A DNA stretch of 64,000 bases from JANMDN01 sp031376285 (GCA_031376285.1 JANMDN010000048.1:1-64000); one strand, 5' to 3'. Positions 7,401 to 16,300 are shown, numbered from the stretch's first letter. Numbers and translations are program-made. Notes: a model not told the origin generated them from the letters alone.

Positions 7401-9928
7401 TCCCCGGTTTGGGAGACCCGCTCAACGATGTTGCCGTCGGGGTCGTAGCCCATCGTGGTCGTCGCGTTGCGAGGGTCGGTGATCGAGACGACCCGGTTGG
7501 CGTCGTCGTAGGCGGTGGTCGTGACCCTGCTGTTTGCGTCGGTGACCGTCGTCTGGTTCCCCGCGTTGTCGTAGCCGAAAGTGGTCACGTGCCCGAGCGG
7601 GTCGGTAGTCGTGAGGACCTGGTCAGCGTCGTTGTAGGTGTAGGAGGTCCGGTAGTCGTTCGGTGTTCCACCGTTGATGTTGCCGCGCGGTGAAACGCGC
7701 GAGAGCATCCGCCCCGACCCGTCATGGGTCATCGTCGTCTCGCGACCAGTCGGGGTGATCACCGATGTCGGGTTCCCCGCCGCGTCATAGGCGAAGTTCG
7801 TCTGCTTCAAGCGAGGGTTCAGGATCGTTTCCTGCTGACCGCGAAGCGTGTAGGTGTACTCGGTCACACCAGCCGCAGCGTCGGTAACCCGGATGAGCTG
7901 GTTCGAGGCGTTGTAGTCGTAGGTCGTGGTTTTGAGCCGGGGGTCGGTGAGGGTCTTGACGTTGTCGAAGGTGTCGTAGGTTCTCGTCGTCACAAGCGAC
8001 AGTGGCGCCGGCCCGGTCTCGGTGAGGAGGTTGCCGCGTGCGTCGTATGCGAAGTCGGTGCGGTTCCCGCGTGCGTCGATCGTGGCTGTCCGGTTGAGCT
8101 TGTCGTCGTAGCGGTACTCGGTCGTGTTCCCGAGCGGATCGATTTCGCGGGTCAGGATGTTTCCGCTGAAGATCTTCTTCCACAGCTTCCCGCGGGGATC
8201 GGTCGTTGTCTCGGTTTGTGTGGTCGCGTCCCACGCGAACGATCGGGTCGCGTTCACCGCGTCGACCTGACCGACGAGGCGACCGCTGGTCGCGTCGTAG
8301 GTGTTGAGGAACTGGCGCTTGCCGCGCTGATCGACCATCGACTCCAGTCGGCCCTTCGCGTCGTACGCATGGGTGCTCGTGAACCCACGCGCGTCACGGA
8401 CCGAGGTCAAACGCCCCGTGGTGTAGGTGTACTGAACGTAGCGTCCGTCAGAGAGCGTGACCTTGGTCAGGAGGCTGTTTGCCGGGTCGTACTCGAGGGT
8501 GACGTTCCGGCCGGCGGCGTCGGTGATCTGGGTCATCAACCCACCGGAGTAGGTAAACGCAAGGCCCTGACCGGCTCGGTCTTTCATCTCGGTCATACGG
8601 CCACCGGAGTTGAACGCGAAAACGTTGTGACCCGGGTTTGTCATCGTCCACGACGCCCCGACCTTTACCAGCGTCGAACGGACACCATCAGGAGCGACAA
8701 ACGAACCATCGGGTTGCTTGGCGAACTTCACCGTCTGCCCGGTCCCGGAGCGAACCGTTGCGTTCCCGTCGGTGTCGGTCACAAGCACACCGTTGTAGGG
8801 CTGGCTCCACCCCTGCCCGAGGATCCCGAAGACCGTGTCCCGGGAGTTGTAGGACCGGGTCCACGCGAACGTCACACCAGCCCCGGGGAGCGTCAGGTCT
8901 GTGCGCGCGTGCGTGAAGTTCCCGGTCGCGCCACCATCAGCATCCACGCCATCGGAGCGCGCCTCGAACATCTCCGGCGGAACCTCCGCATCAGAGTCAT
9001 CCGGCCAAAGCCCGAGCGTCTGATCATCCGGGACACTCTTTGTGTAGTGGTCCGGGTCGATGCGCCAGTTGATCCACGCCCGCAACTCCTTGTACCCGGA
9101 CTTATTCAACTCCAGCCGGGCCAGATCGAGCTTCGCCTGGTCGCCAGCGGGCGGAGGTGGGACACTCTGCTGCCAAAAAAGCGGGTCCAGCAGGTCGATT
9201 GCCTGGCCGCTGTAGGCCACCACGTTCGAGATCGACGCCCGCCTCGCAAACGACAGCTCATCCAAACGGCGAATACTCCAACCACCCGCCGTGAATTCAA
9301 GCTCGACGTCCGATGTCGCGAAACCCTGAGCCGCCTCCACATACGCCGGGTCGGGGACAGGGGGCGGCGGAGACATCCCACACCCGTCATTACCCGTCAG
9401 GAAGAACGTCGGGTCCGTGCGGACCGGCACTAGACCCAAACCGTCGCAGGTGTTCGCGTACGGGGGAGCGGCGTCCTCCCGCCACTGAGGCCAGTACGAA
9501 CCGGTCTGACCCGGACCCGGCACCCCGGAGATCTCGACGTACCTCGAGATGGGATCACTCTGACCCCACCGGGTGAGCTCACCCTTGCGGTAACCAGAAC
9601 CGCTGCCGCCCAGGCTCGGAGAACGCCCGAAGTGCAGCGGCGTGACCGACCCAACCCGGCCGCGCAACACGAAAAGCTCACTCAGAAGGAGCCGCGACGC
9701 CTCGTCGGATCCACGCTTTGCGTCCTCAGCGACAAGCGCGACTGCGTCTGATGACACCGCCGGCATCGGCGCCGACAGCAGCGTTAACATCCTCGCGTCA
9801 TTGGCGGGATCAAACACCGGCTCAATCGCCGACGCGACACCCACCGAGCCCAGCCAACCAACGGCAGCGACCCCGAGCACCCATCGACGGATCCCACAAT
9901 GACTTCGGCGAGACTTGAACTCAGACAC
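4427..9928 (-). CDS. Rhs/YD-repeat protein with PD-(D/E)XK-like C-terminal tip
   Basis: About 1833 residues. I chose GTG 9928 because AAGGA lies 6 nt upstream and it gives a signal peptide (basic SEFKSRRSHCGIRR, hydrophobic core, cleavage near ASA); the frame stays open to 10030 but only with a weak TTG. A secreted N-terminal domain is followed by several dozen YD-type repeats (for example FAYDARGNLLTETG, YGYDALDRLTSVTG), then the Rhs core end DPIGSVTDITSATG, YLRARQYDPITGRFLATDP and DPSGL. The polymorphic tip begins near residue 1615 and carries RGEDLAEQAL, then IQIDLVSE and, about 18 residues later, LTFSEVK. This E..D..E-x-K spacing fits a PD-(D/E)XK nuclease. A Gly/Pro-rich tail follows. 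Such proteins deliver toxins in inter-bacterial competition. The downstream gene may be its immunity partner. Confidence 0.9.
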   Translation of the reverse strand: MSEFKSRRSHCGIRRWVLGVAAVGWLGSVGVASAIEPVFDPANDARMLTLLSAPMPAVSSDAVALVAEDAKRGSDEASRLLLSELFVLRGRVGSVTPLHFGRSPSLGGSGSGYRKGELTRWGQSDPISRYVEISGVPGPGQTGSYWPQWREDAAPPYANTCDGLGLVPVRTDPTFFLTGNDGCGMSPPPPVPDPAYVEAAQGFATSDVELEFTAGGWSIRRLDELSFARRASISNVVAYSGQAIDLLDPLFWQQSVPPPPAGDQAKLDLARLELNKSGYKELRAWINWRIDPDHYTKSVPDDQTLGLWPDDSDAEVPPEMFEARSDGVDADGGATGNFTHARTDLTLPGAGVTFAWTRSYNSRDTVFGILGQGWSQPYNGVLVTDTDGNATVRSGTGQTVKFAKQPDGSFVAPDGVRSTLVKVGASWTMTNPGHNVFAFNSGGRMTEMKDRAGQGLAFTYSGGLMTQITDAAGRNVTLEYDPANSLLTKVTLSDGRYVQYTYTTGRLTSVRDARGFTSTHAYDAKGRLESMVDQRGKRQFLNTYDATSGRLVGQVDAVNATRSFAWDATTQTETTTDPRGKLWKKIFSGNILTREIDPLGNTTEYRYDDKLNRTATIDARGNRTDFAYDARGNLLTETGPAPLSLVTTRTYDTFDNVKTLTDPRLKTTTYDYNASNQLIRVTDAAAGVTEYTYTLRGQQETILNPRLKQTNFAYDAAGNPTSVITPTGRETTMTHDGSGRMLSRVSPRGNINGGTPNDYRTSYTYNDADQVLTTTDPLGHVTTFGYDNAGNQTTVTDANSRVTTTAYDDANRVVSITDPRNATTTMGYDPDGNIVERVSQTGDKTTYTFDDAGRMVSMTTPRGNVSGATASDYTWTYAYDPNANRTIVTNPTGAPTTTTYDVEDRPTVVTDSLNHATTTGYDSGGNITSVQDALSNTVQRSYDNLNRVQTITSARNKVTTFAYDPNGNRTSQTLPLNGKTTWSYSDDDETATMVEPLGNVTGGTPATYTTTYTHDPDGNQTQVKSPLNHTTNRTFDRDGNLATETDANGRVTRYGYDALDRLTSVTGPDAPTCTSGPACVNGKLSTVYTLDDTGNITARTDPNNHVTATSYDLAARVTQELSPTAQKWNYTYNPDGAQQTIVTARANASATPATGTITKAYDRVGRQTGTTYGGTLTPNVTYTYDNAGRRTSMIDGQGTETYGYDNADRLTSVARPATGTLSYGYDPDGNITTRTYPDSTAVTATFDDDGRVTQITRGTLTTNYGYDAAGRQTTKTLPSGNGHVETRTYDPSGRLTTVENKKSTTTLSKFTRTLDPVGNPTLIATLRGTTTTNEAFLYDAADRLTKWCQAASCTGAAKNVTYTYDPVGNRLTQVRAQTPPNGTTTYTYNASDQLTQTVAGGTTTNYTYDADGNQTAAGARSYTWDLENRMRSTTSGATTTNYTYDGSGKRFTRATGATINTRYAWDTQQPLPELILERTNANALTRRYIHGPAGDPLAYQTTATATWWYHQDPIGSVTDITSATGAAQWRYTYEPYGAALATTKVVGSAPINNTRYTGEYLDTETNEYYLRARQYDPITGRFLATDPVEAERSRPYVGSYSYAEADPTRLTDPSGLTPRRLEKGSNKKGKKGGAASQATGRRGEDLAEQALRGRADREFKGARISIKLRDKDGNFQRNANGRIIRIQIDLVSEIKKGVNKGALTFSEVKTNLAKATVGSQQKLLDFIRYGGEFTGANARKVGLFGNVEATTRFVEGVRADDKTKQVAFGKLVDTKEGQGPDIPPPGSGSGGCGLAASIACDNPFISFLGGGKGAPSPSRAPSPAVRPVPIFVR

Positions 9929-10177
9929 AAACGATCCTTGATTCGAAGGCGGAACGCGCGTCCCTGTATGCAAACGCAGACACGACGGCGCCGAGTCTAG
10001 AAACGATGAGGCAGCTTCCTCAAGAATCAACGTTCCCCCAGAACGGACCGCCGAGATCAGCGAAAACAGTGCAAGAAGAACACGAACTCACGGACTCCGC
10101 GCGCAAGCCGACGCCCCGACACATGCCCTCCACGGTCGACCGACGCTCTGCGTAGCGTGAGGCGTCCGCTCGTCTTC

Positions 10178-12781
10178 TCATAGGCCGATGTCGACACCCA
10201 TCTCCGGTCCAGGCGGTCCGATCTCCGGCAGGCAACGCAGACGCTCAACCCGGGCCAAGGAACCACCGATCCGAAACTCGGGTGAGGGCGGTTCTATTCG
10301 AGGCGTTCGCGGCGTGAGTGACCCGCCGATCGTGAACTCAGTCGCCGGCTCTGCCGTGAGCGCGGGAGCGGGGGAGTCGATCGCGAGCGTCTTTGCCTGG
10401 GTGCGCTGCCACCCGCGCGACAACGCGTCGATGGCAAGGTCCGGTTTGTCGCCGACGGTGAAGAGGTGCAGGTCGATGCGGTGGCGGCTGGCGACGACGT
10501 ACGCCCATTCCAGCCCACCGCGCTCAAGTGAGGCGAAAAGGTAGGTCCAGTCGACGGTGATGCCTTGGCTGATGTGCCCGGTCGTTGCGTACGCGTGGTG
10601 GGCGTGCTGGAGGTAGTCCTCAGGCAGGCGGACCGGCCGACCGTCGTCGGTGCGGATCGTGAGTTCCCTCTCGTCGAGGTCGACTTGGGTGACGGTCGCG
10701 CGGGTGCCGTTTCTGACGTCGAGGTCGGGGCGGTAGTCGTTTCGACGGCACACGAGGCGGTCTCCGACGGCCCATTCCCTCCCGTTGGCTTCGAGGCGGT
10801 CAGGTCCGAGGAGACCGGCCTGGTCCATGACGTCCCGGGCGAGGCGGTTGAGTTCCCGGACATCCACTCGGTCGTGGGCGAGGATCAGCACGCGTGACGG
10901 GTCATCCAGGGCGTTCTCCGCCCAAGCCTTGATCAGGGCCTCGCGGGCCGCCTCGGGTGTCGGTCGCGTCTGAATGCGTCCGTGCTCCACAAGTAGGTCG
11001 AGGGCCTCGCGCGGGTGCCCCTCCCCGAGGGCTCCAGCGATGTCGCGTTGGAGGTCCCCGACTTGGCGGCGGTTCTCGGTCAACTCAACTGACCCGACCC
11101 GGTCGGCGATGCCCCGCAACGCCCCGCCCGCGTTGATCGATGGAAGCTGCCTCGGATCGCCAACGAGAAGGACGGTGACGTCGCGCTCCGCTGCCCGTTC
11201 CAGGAGTTCAGCGAGGGCCCGGGTCGGGACGGTCCCAGCCTCGTCGACAATCAGGACTCCGTGCTCTGGGAGGGCGATCTCGGGACGGTGGGCAACCTCG
11301 CCCAGGAGGCTCGCGACGGTCCTGCTGGGTATCCCGGCGTCGGTCTCGAGGACTTGTGCGGCTTGGCCTTGCCACGCGCACCCAACGACTGGGATGTCGG
11401 CTTGGTCGAACGCTTCGCGGGTCAGGCCGAGGGTGTAGGTCTTCCCCGTTCCGGCGCGGGCGACCATGACCCGTACCGGCCCGAATCCAGCGGCCAGTTC
11501 GCGTACCGCGTGGACCTGATCGAGCCCGGCCTCGGGGTGTAGGGCGAGGATCTCTTCGACGATTCGTGGTGTGACGGTTTGGCCGGGAACTCGTCGCCTG
11601 GCCAGGGTGACGAGGCGTTCCTCGGTGTCGAGCATGTCGGGGGTACTCCACCTCGCGCGGACCCCCACCTCAGGTACTGCGGGCGTGATCGGGACGGCGT
11701 GCTCAGTGCTCCACCGGTCAGCGAGGGCCTCAACCTCGGGGAGTGTGATCCCGTGTTGGTGGCGCTCAGCGAATGCCCGGAGGATCGCCCGACGGTCGAA
11801 GGTGCTCGCCTGCCGGGTCAGGCCCTCCGGGCCTGCGAGCTGTTCACCGAATTCGCGTGCCTCAACCGGGGTGAGTTCACGGTTGATGTGACGATCATGG
11901 AGTGAGTCGAGTTCGTAGCGGCCGAGGCCGTGCTCGGCGGCGCGGGCGCGCCATTCCCCCACCGCGATGTCGCGGTCAAGGGTGGGCTTTCGGTCCCGGG
12001 TCTCGCGCTGTACCGAACCGACCGCCTGGATCCCTTCGACACCACGAGACAGGGCAAGCTCGGTGATCTCCGCCCGACGCCGCGAGAACTCGACAAGCAC
12101 CTCCGAAGGGACGCCGTCGATCTCTGCGGTGCCCTTTGTGCCCTCACCCCACCTGACGCCCAGTCGGTCCGTGAGCTGCGCCCGCGTCACGGCTTCAGCG
12201 ATCGTCCCGGCCGTCTTCGCCGCGGAGAAGACGGGGCGCATGTCTTGGGCCGACCAGCGTCCCTCTGGTCCTTGGACGGCGTTTGCGATCACCTGGTGCG
12301 TGTGCAGGTGCGGGTCGCCTGTTCGGCTGAGTTCGTGTGTAAACGCAGCTCCGACAAACCCGCCGGCCTCCACGATCTGGTGGCCACCCGCCCCTCGACG
12401 GGCCTGGCATTCGAAGCGTTCAAGGTAGTCCATCCCGGAACGAACCCCGGCCTGGTGAGCGGCAAGGACCTCCGCTCGTACCCGGTCATCTCCGACGGCG
12501 TGGAGGACCGAGATGCTCTTCGGGGCGGTCCACGTCAGGTCAAAACCGGCGTTTCGACGCCCTTCCCGAAGTCCGTGGAGTCGCTCATTGGTGGCAGGGT
12601 TCTCCCCGCAGAGGAGCTGCTCAAGCTGCCCGCGAGACGGTGATCCTGCGAGGCCGAGGGTCTCGGCGCCGCGTCCGGTCCACTGGCCGGGGGTGCCTCC
12701 GCGTTCGGTGTAGTAGTCGTCGCGCGCGAACTCCGGGGTCTCGTAGTACCCGGGGTTCCTGGCGGCGCGGATCGTCAGCAT
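10178..12781 (-). CDS. MobF-type conjugative relaxase fused to SF1 helicase (TraI/TrwC/TraA-like)
   Basis: About 867 residues from ATG 12781 (MLTIRAARNPGYYETPE, a typical TrwC-like start); a GTG at 12826 would add 15 residues. The relaxase half shows LTWTAPKSISVL and the metal-binding histidine cluster HLHTHQV near residue 158. A RecD/TraA-type helicase follows, with Walker A RAGTGKTYTLG near 440 and Walker B VLIVDEAGT near 510, VLLVGDPRQLPS, and a late motif near ATTGHISQGITVDW. The enzyme nicks the transfer origin, stays covalently bound and unwinds the strand. The proline-rich C-terminus contains two short motifs, EFTIGGS and EFRIGGS (about residues 815 and 835), also present four times in the protein at 17569. 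Two inverted repeats lie just upstream. Confidence 0.93.
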   Translation of the reverse strand: MLTIRAARNPGYYETPEFARDDYYTERGGTPGQWTGRGAETLGLAGSPSRGQLEQLLCGENPATNERLHGLREGRRNAGFDLTWTAPKSISVLHAVGDDRVRAEVLAAHQAGVRSGMDYLERFECQARRGAGGHQIVEAGGFVGAAFTHELSRTGDPHLHTHQVIANAVQGPEGRWSAQDMRPVFSAAKTAGTIAEAVTRAQLTDRLGVRWGEGTKGTAEIDGVPSEVLVEFSRRRAEITELALSRGVEGIQAVGSVQRETRDRKPTLDRDIAVGEWRARAAEHGLGRYELDSLHDRHINRELTPVEAREFGEQLAGPEGLTRQASTFDRRAILRAFAERHQHGITLPEVEALADRWSTEHAVPITPAVPEVGVRARWSTPDMLDTEERLVTLARRRVPGQTVTPRIVEEILALHPEAGLDQVHAVRELAAGFGPVRVMVARAGTGKTYTLGLTREAFDQADIPVVGCAWQGQAAQVLETDAGIPSRTVASLLGEVAHRPEIALPEHGVLIVDEAGTVPTRALAELLERAAERDVTVLLVGDPRQLPSINAGGALRGIADRVGSVELTENRRQVGDLQRDIAGALGEGHPREALDLLVEHGRIQTRPTPEAAREALIKAWAENALDDPSRVLILAHDRVDVRELNRLARDVMDQAGLLGPDRLEANGREWAVGDRLVCRRNDYRPDLDVRNGTRATVTQVDLDERELTIRTDDGRPVRLPEDYLQHAHHAYATTGHISQGITVDWTYLFASLERGGLEWAYVVASRHRIDLHLFTVGDKPDLAIDALSRGWQRTQAKTLAIDSPAPALTAEPATEFTIGGSLTPRTPRIEPPSPEFRIGGSLARVERLRCLPEIGPPGPEMGVDIGL

Positions 12782-12832
12782 TGATCGTCCGCGGCCGTTG
12801 GGCAGATCGCTAGTCGCGGTTGACACGTGCTT

Positions 12833-12873
12833 AGTGACACTTTGTCACTGTGACTGCTAGGCACTAATAGTGC
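12833..12873. promoter_or_regulatory. Two perfect inverted repeats upstream of the relaxase gene
   Basis: AGTGACA-CTT-TGTCACT occupies 12833-12849 and GCACTA-A-TAGTGC occupies 12861-12873. Both are perfect palindromes with short spacers, 52-92 bp before the relaxase ATG. They could be repressor operators or part of an oriT nic region, both of which usually sit next to the relaxase gene. Which one cannot be decided from sequence alone. Confidence 0.5.
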
Positions 12874-12911
12874 AACTGCGCCAAGGTCTAGCTTCTCCGA
12901 GGTTCTGGAGG

Positions 12912-12977
12912 TTGTCCACAGGCCGAGTTCGGAGGCTTGAGGGTTTGTCCACAGGCGAGCGTCGGTGGACAAACCCT
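12912..12977. other. DnaA-box-like cluster and 13-bp perfect inverted repeat (origin or partition-site candidate)
   Basis: TTGTCCACA, the high-GC actinobacterial DnaA-box sequence, occurs on the plus strand at 12912-12920 and 12945-12953, 33 nt apart, both followed by GGC. An inverted, one-mismatch box lies at 12964-12972. The second and third boxes sit in a perfect 13-bp inverted repeat, 12940-12952 (AGGGTTTGTCCAC) and 12965-12977, separated by 12 nt. The stretch from 12782 to 13096 between divergent genes holds no gene. Candidate roles are vegetative origin, partition site, or operator. Confidence 0.5.
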
Positions 12978-13096
12978 GATGGAGCGTCGTTTCTTGATCG
13001 GGGTGGTTCTCGTGCTTGTGGTCTTGGACTGTGCTTGTGGGGAGGTGTCTTTCGACTCACGTTGGTGCCCTGCTGGCGAGGTGGGTTCTAGCGTTG

Positions 13097-14497
13097 ATGG
13101 CGGGTCGCGCTCGCCACCGGGAGGCGTGGCGCGACCCGCACGGTCAACTTGGACGGGAGTGGCTGGAGCTGATGAGTCGGGCTCACGAGGATGATGCGTT
13201 TCGGTTGGCGTTCACGCGTCTGGTCTTGGACCGGTACGTTGAGCTTGCCGAGACGGCCTGCTCGCTGGCTCCAAGGATCGATACGCACGCGGTCGTGGTT
13301 GAGGCGATCAGGATGGTTGACGAGAGTCAGCCTGCCGTCGACCAGACGAGCGGTAGCGTGGCGCGGATCGTCCCGCGGGCGGAGTGGCTGATGGACTGGG
13401 TGATGGAGGCGATCCGCTACATCGCCGCGACGCCGAGCGGGCACGAGGCCCGCCTTGGGCGCAAGGGCAAGTCGTGGCAGGACCATCGCGATGAGCGGCT
13501 CGATCTGCTCGGTCGCTTGGAGGGGCTCGGGCAGGGCCGGGAGGCGACGGTCCTGAGACTCCTTGGTTGGGATGACACGGATGCGGTAGTGGCGCTCGCC
13601 GGTCACGGCGACGCGGCCGTCGGGGTGAGCGTCGAGGGGTACCGGGCCCTTGCCGGTGAGGGCATCGCCCGCCTCGCGGCAGCCTACGATGAGCCGCGGT
13701 TGGAGGATCCGGAGTACCGACTCGGGTATCTGCGCTGGCGGCTGGAAGCACTGATGGCGCCGCTTGCTTGGGTCACCCAACCTGGCAGTCGGGTGTTCGA
13801 CGGCCACGGCAAACAGTCGACTGCGGTCAAGGCAAGCGACATCGTTGAGCTACCGGAGCTGAGCGCCGTCTCGCCGGAGGCCGCGGATCCCGTGGGCGAC
13901 GATGTCCCCGACGATGAGCCGACGGTCGTCGATTGTCCGGAGCCCGAACCCGTGCTCGTACCGGCCTCGGCTCCGACGCTGTGGAGGTGGTCGGATGAGG
14001 ACCTCGTCCCGATCGCCGGCGGCCAGCTCGAGAGCGCCTCTCGGAACGATGACCGGGACAAAGCGCGTTCCGGTCCGCCGTTGTCGGCGGGTGGTGTTTG
14101 TCGGGGTCGGGTTCTGGTCGTCGCGGGTGTGGTGGCGACGATGGCGATCGGGGTCGGGGCGCTCGTCGCTTCGCGCACCGACGTGGCACCAGATCCTGGG
14201 CGTTCGACGACTGGGCAGGCGACCACCAAGCACGTCACCCCAGCCGCCAAACAACCGAGCAAGGCGAAACACGCCGGGCCAACTTCTCACGCGGCCGGGC
14301 GAGGCGCCGGGAAAGCGACCGCGACCCGTCAGACACCGCCGAAGGCGACGACCTCGACGCCCGCGGCGTCCCAACGTCGAGGGTCGAGGGCAGCCGCGTA
14401 CGTGCCTGTGAGGAAGGCGGCACCCGCCCCGACGCGCACCGCCAAGCAAACAGCGCCCGTCACGAACGCCGACATCCAGGCCGAGTTCCTACCCTAA
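13097..14497 (+). CDS. Hypothetical protein with one transmembrane segment and Ala/Pro/Thr/Lys-rich tail
   Basis: About 466 residues, starting at ATG 13097 (MAGRARHREAW), 12-15 nt after GAGGTGGG. The frame stays open upstream to a weak TTG at 13016. The N-terminal 250 residues are soluble, largely helical (LAFTRLVLDRYVELAETA) and highly charged. An acidic Pro/Glu-rich linker follows, then one hydrophobic helix near residues 335-355 (VLVVAGVVATMAIGVGALVA) and a basic, low-complexity tail ending in NADIQAEFLP. It is divergent from the relaxase across the putative origin region, so it may be an element-specific membrane or replication/transfer accessory. I do not recognise the family. Confidence 0.75.
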   Translation: MAGRARHREAWRDPHGQLGREWLELMSRAHEDDAFRLAFTRLVLDRYVELAETACSLAPRIDTHAVVVEAIRMVDESQPAVDQTSGSVARIVPRAEWLMDWVMEAIRYIAATPSGHEARLGRKGKSWQDHRDERLDLLGRLEGLGQGREATVLRLLGWDDTDAVVALAGHGDAAVGVSVEGYRALAGEGIARLAAAYDEPRLEDPEYRLGYLRWRLEALMAPLAWVTQPGSRVFDGHGKQSTAVKASDIVELPELSAVSPEAADPVGDDVPDDEPTVVDCPEPEPVLVPASAPTLWRWSDEDLVPIAGGQLESASRNDDRDKARSGPPLSAGGVCRGRVLVVAGVVATMAIGVGALVASRTDVAPDPGRSTTGQATTKHVTPAAKQPSKAKHAGPTSHAAGRGAGKATATRQTPPKATTSTPAASQRRGSRAAAYVPVRKAAPAPTRTAKQTAPVTNADIQAEFLP

Positions 14498-14897
14498 GCG
14501 GTCCCGTCGGGGAGGGCGTCTTCGAGCTTTGCCCGCGATCGGGTCGATCGTCTCCGCTGCGGTCCGAACCGCGGTGAGTGCGTCACCGGTCGCCCAACTT
14601 GCGATGTAGGGGATCGTGTCGCGCTCGTGTCCAGGCCAAGGGATGCACAGACGGTGTGGGTCGTGATGCGCGGCCCGGATAGAACAAACGATGGCCACAC
14701 GGCGCGCGCCAGAAGCGACGCCCTCCGTCCCGTCGGGCGATGCCGTTCACGTTGCGCAACACCGGATTGCCGATATCGGAGCGACCGACCAAGTGCCGTG
14801 CTTGGCCTCGATGACAGGAAGGGGCGGATCGCTCGGGCTGTTGCGCTACCTCGGGTCGCGCGTCGCGGACCGCCGAACGGGGTCTCGTGAACGCTTC
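14498..14897. other. 400-bp stretch without an intact gene; coding-like debris on the minus strand
   Basis: Minus-strand translations give short coding-like pieces in different frames: PLPVIEAKHGTWSV (around 14790-14825), RNVNGIARRDGG, and a 60-residue piece ending before 14497 (PWPGHERDTIPYIASWATGD). None joins into an intact ORF. They may be the remains of one gene broken by two or more indels. I see no RNA gene or repeat here. Confidence 0.35.
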
Positions 14898-15800
14898 TCA
14901 GGCGCTTTGAGGGGCGGGACTCGTCGTCGCCTTGGGGTTTGGAATCCACGGCTTGCCGTTGATCTCGGCGTATGGCCATCCGAGTTCAGTTGGCACGACG
15001 ACACGCATCGTGACGACGGTGGCGACCTCGGGTCGAGCGAACCGGTACCCGAATGTGAACCCTCCCGTCGCGTCGGTGTGGGTTCTGGCAGCAGGCCGCC
15101 AACGAGCCTGAGCCCGGTCGCGCCATTCAAGGAGTACTTCTTTACCCGTGACCATCCCCGGAGCGCTCACGCGACCTCGAACGCTCAGCAGACCGTCACG
15201 GTAGCCGTGTGAGTCGGTGAGCGTCGGATCGACGCGGACAAGGACCCGCGCGACGATGCGCTCACCGGATCGCGTGATGAGGCTCACCGTCCACGCGCCC
15301 CCCTGGCCGACGGGGGCACCCGCGATCCGGTACCGCCCACCACCGGTTGTCTTGGACGTCGTGACCACCGCCCCGGCCGGGTCACGCAGAATGATCGGCC
15401 AACCGGCCTGCCCGATCACCCCGCTGTAGTCGCCTGGAGCGACATTCCCCGCAATCGTGGGAAGTTCGCCGCCGCGTTGGCACCGCGTGTAGAGCGTCGG
15501 GACGAACGCGCCACGGTTCAGCCGCCGGCTCCACGGTGTCGCGTCGACTTTCACCGTGTAGGCGAGGGCGTCGACCGGCGCAGGCGTGACCCCCGAGTCA
15601 GGAAGGCCCGTGAGGCGTCCGAGGTCATCGGGCCGTGCCACTCCGCGCTCAGCCCCCTTAGGCACGCCCACACCAACCGGCGGCTTGACACAACCAGCCT
15701 GGGCCGCGCGAGCGGAACCCACAACACCGCCTGAGACCAACGCGACCAACACCACGCCAGCGACAAGGACAGAGAACAAACGGCAACGACCGAACTTCAT
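14898..15800 (-). CDS. Secreted beta-sandwich protein, function unknown
   Basis: About 300 residues from ATG 15800. That start puts a classic signal peptide first (MKFGRCRLFSVLVAGVVLVA, cleavage near ARAAQA); the frame is open to 15908 but the upstream residues do not look like protein. The mature part appears to hold two all-beta domains with the look of carboxypeptidase-regulatory/Ig-like folds: one around GWPIILRDPAGAVVTTSKT and one around GKEVLLEWRDRAQARW to GGFTFGYRF. Proteins of this kind are usually cell-surface or adhesion components, but nothing more specific can be said. It is the last minus-strand gene before a long gene-poor stretch containing pseudogenes. Confidence 0.75.
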   Translation of the reverse strand: MKFGRCRLFSVLVAGVVLVALVSGGVVGSARAAQAGCVKPPVGVGVPKGAERGVARPDDLGRLTGLPDSGVTPAPVDALAYTVKVDATPWSRRLNRGAFVPTLYTRCQRGGELPTIAGNVAPGDYSGVIGQAGWPIILRDPAGAVVTTSKTTGGGRYRIAGAPVGQGGAWTVSLITRSGERIVARVLVRVDPTLTDSHGYRDGLLSVRGRVSAPGMVTGKEVLLEWRDRAQARWRPAARTHTDATGGFTFGYRFARPEVATVVTMRVVVPTELGWPYAEINGKPWIPNPKATTSPAPQSA

Positions 15801-16017
15801 CGACGCCAGGACCGAGCATGAGGGAGTGTTTTGCATCCACGAGTTATCCCGCGAACAGAACGCGAAGGCGACATCTGAAAGTCTGGAAAACACGCCCCAG
15901 GACCTCACCCAAAGTCGAGTCCGAAACCCGCGCGCCCCCGGGCCGACCCACCCCCGGAGACAAACTCTGAGGCAGGCAGACGAGCACCTCCTTCGCGAAG
16001 GGATCGCGGAGCGGGAG

Positions 16018-16300
16018 CTACGCGAAGTCGTCGTCAGGAAAACGGACCCTGCCGCCGGGTGCCCACGTCCCGGACCTCACCCCAGCGGCGTCCTCCTCAT
16101 CAAGCTCGACGGCAACAGCGATCCGGTCAAAAAGCTCCGGCGATGGATCTTGGAGACCACGCTCGATCAGCCGATCATGGTCTGATGGACACCGCAGCTC
16201 GCCCCGACCTGGGTCTGAGTCAGGCCCGCTCGGCGACGCGCCGCAACAAGGACGCGCCGAAACCCAGGATCCAGCTCAACACACGCGATATCGGATCCTC
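16018..16300 (-). pseudogene. XRE-type helix-turn-helix regulator, frameshifted
   Basis: Read on the minus strand, one frame gives RRRAGLTQTQVGASCGVHQT, the first helices of an XRE/Cro HTH domain, and stops at 16167. The neighbouring frame then supplies the rest of the domain, ERGLQDPSPELFDRIA and VELDEEDA, down to a stop at 16018. Together they make one HTH protein broken by a one-base indel near 16170. No start codon is visible in the first frame, and an overlapping 76-codon ORF (16220-16450, TTG start) may be the displaced N-terminal part. It lies directly downstream of the broken ssb gene on the same strand. I find no other gene between 15801 and 16462. Confidence 0.6.

Noticed and set aside
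5200..8700. Regular short repeats suggesting a CRISPR array
   Set aside because: The periodic similarity comes from the YD repeats of the Rhs protein in frame. Units are not identical and are not separated by unique spacers.
7724..9433. A 569-codon plus-strand frame opposite rhs (and a similar one at 5882-6739)
   Set aside because: It lies entirely antisense to the rhs YD repeats. Its Arg/Gly/Val-rich peptide reflects the complement of a repeated GC-rich gene, and it has no domain or ribosome site.
14788..14830. Possible nuclease motif PVIEAKHG on the minus strand
   Set aside because: The frame is open for only about 25 codons and stops on both sides. An E-x-K match of this length is not enough to call a NERD or PD-(D/E)XK gene.
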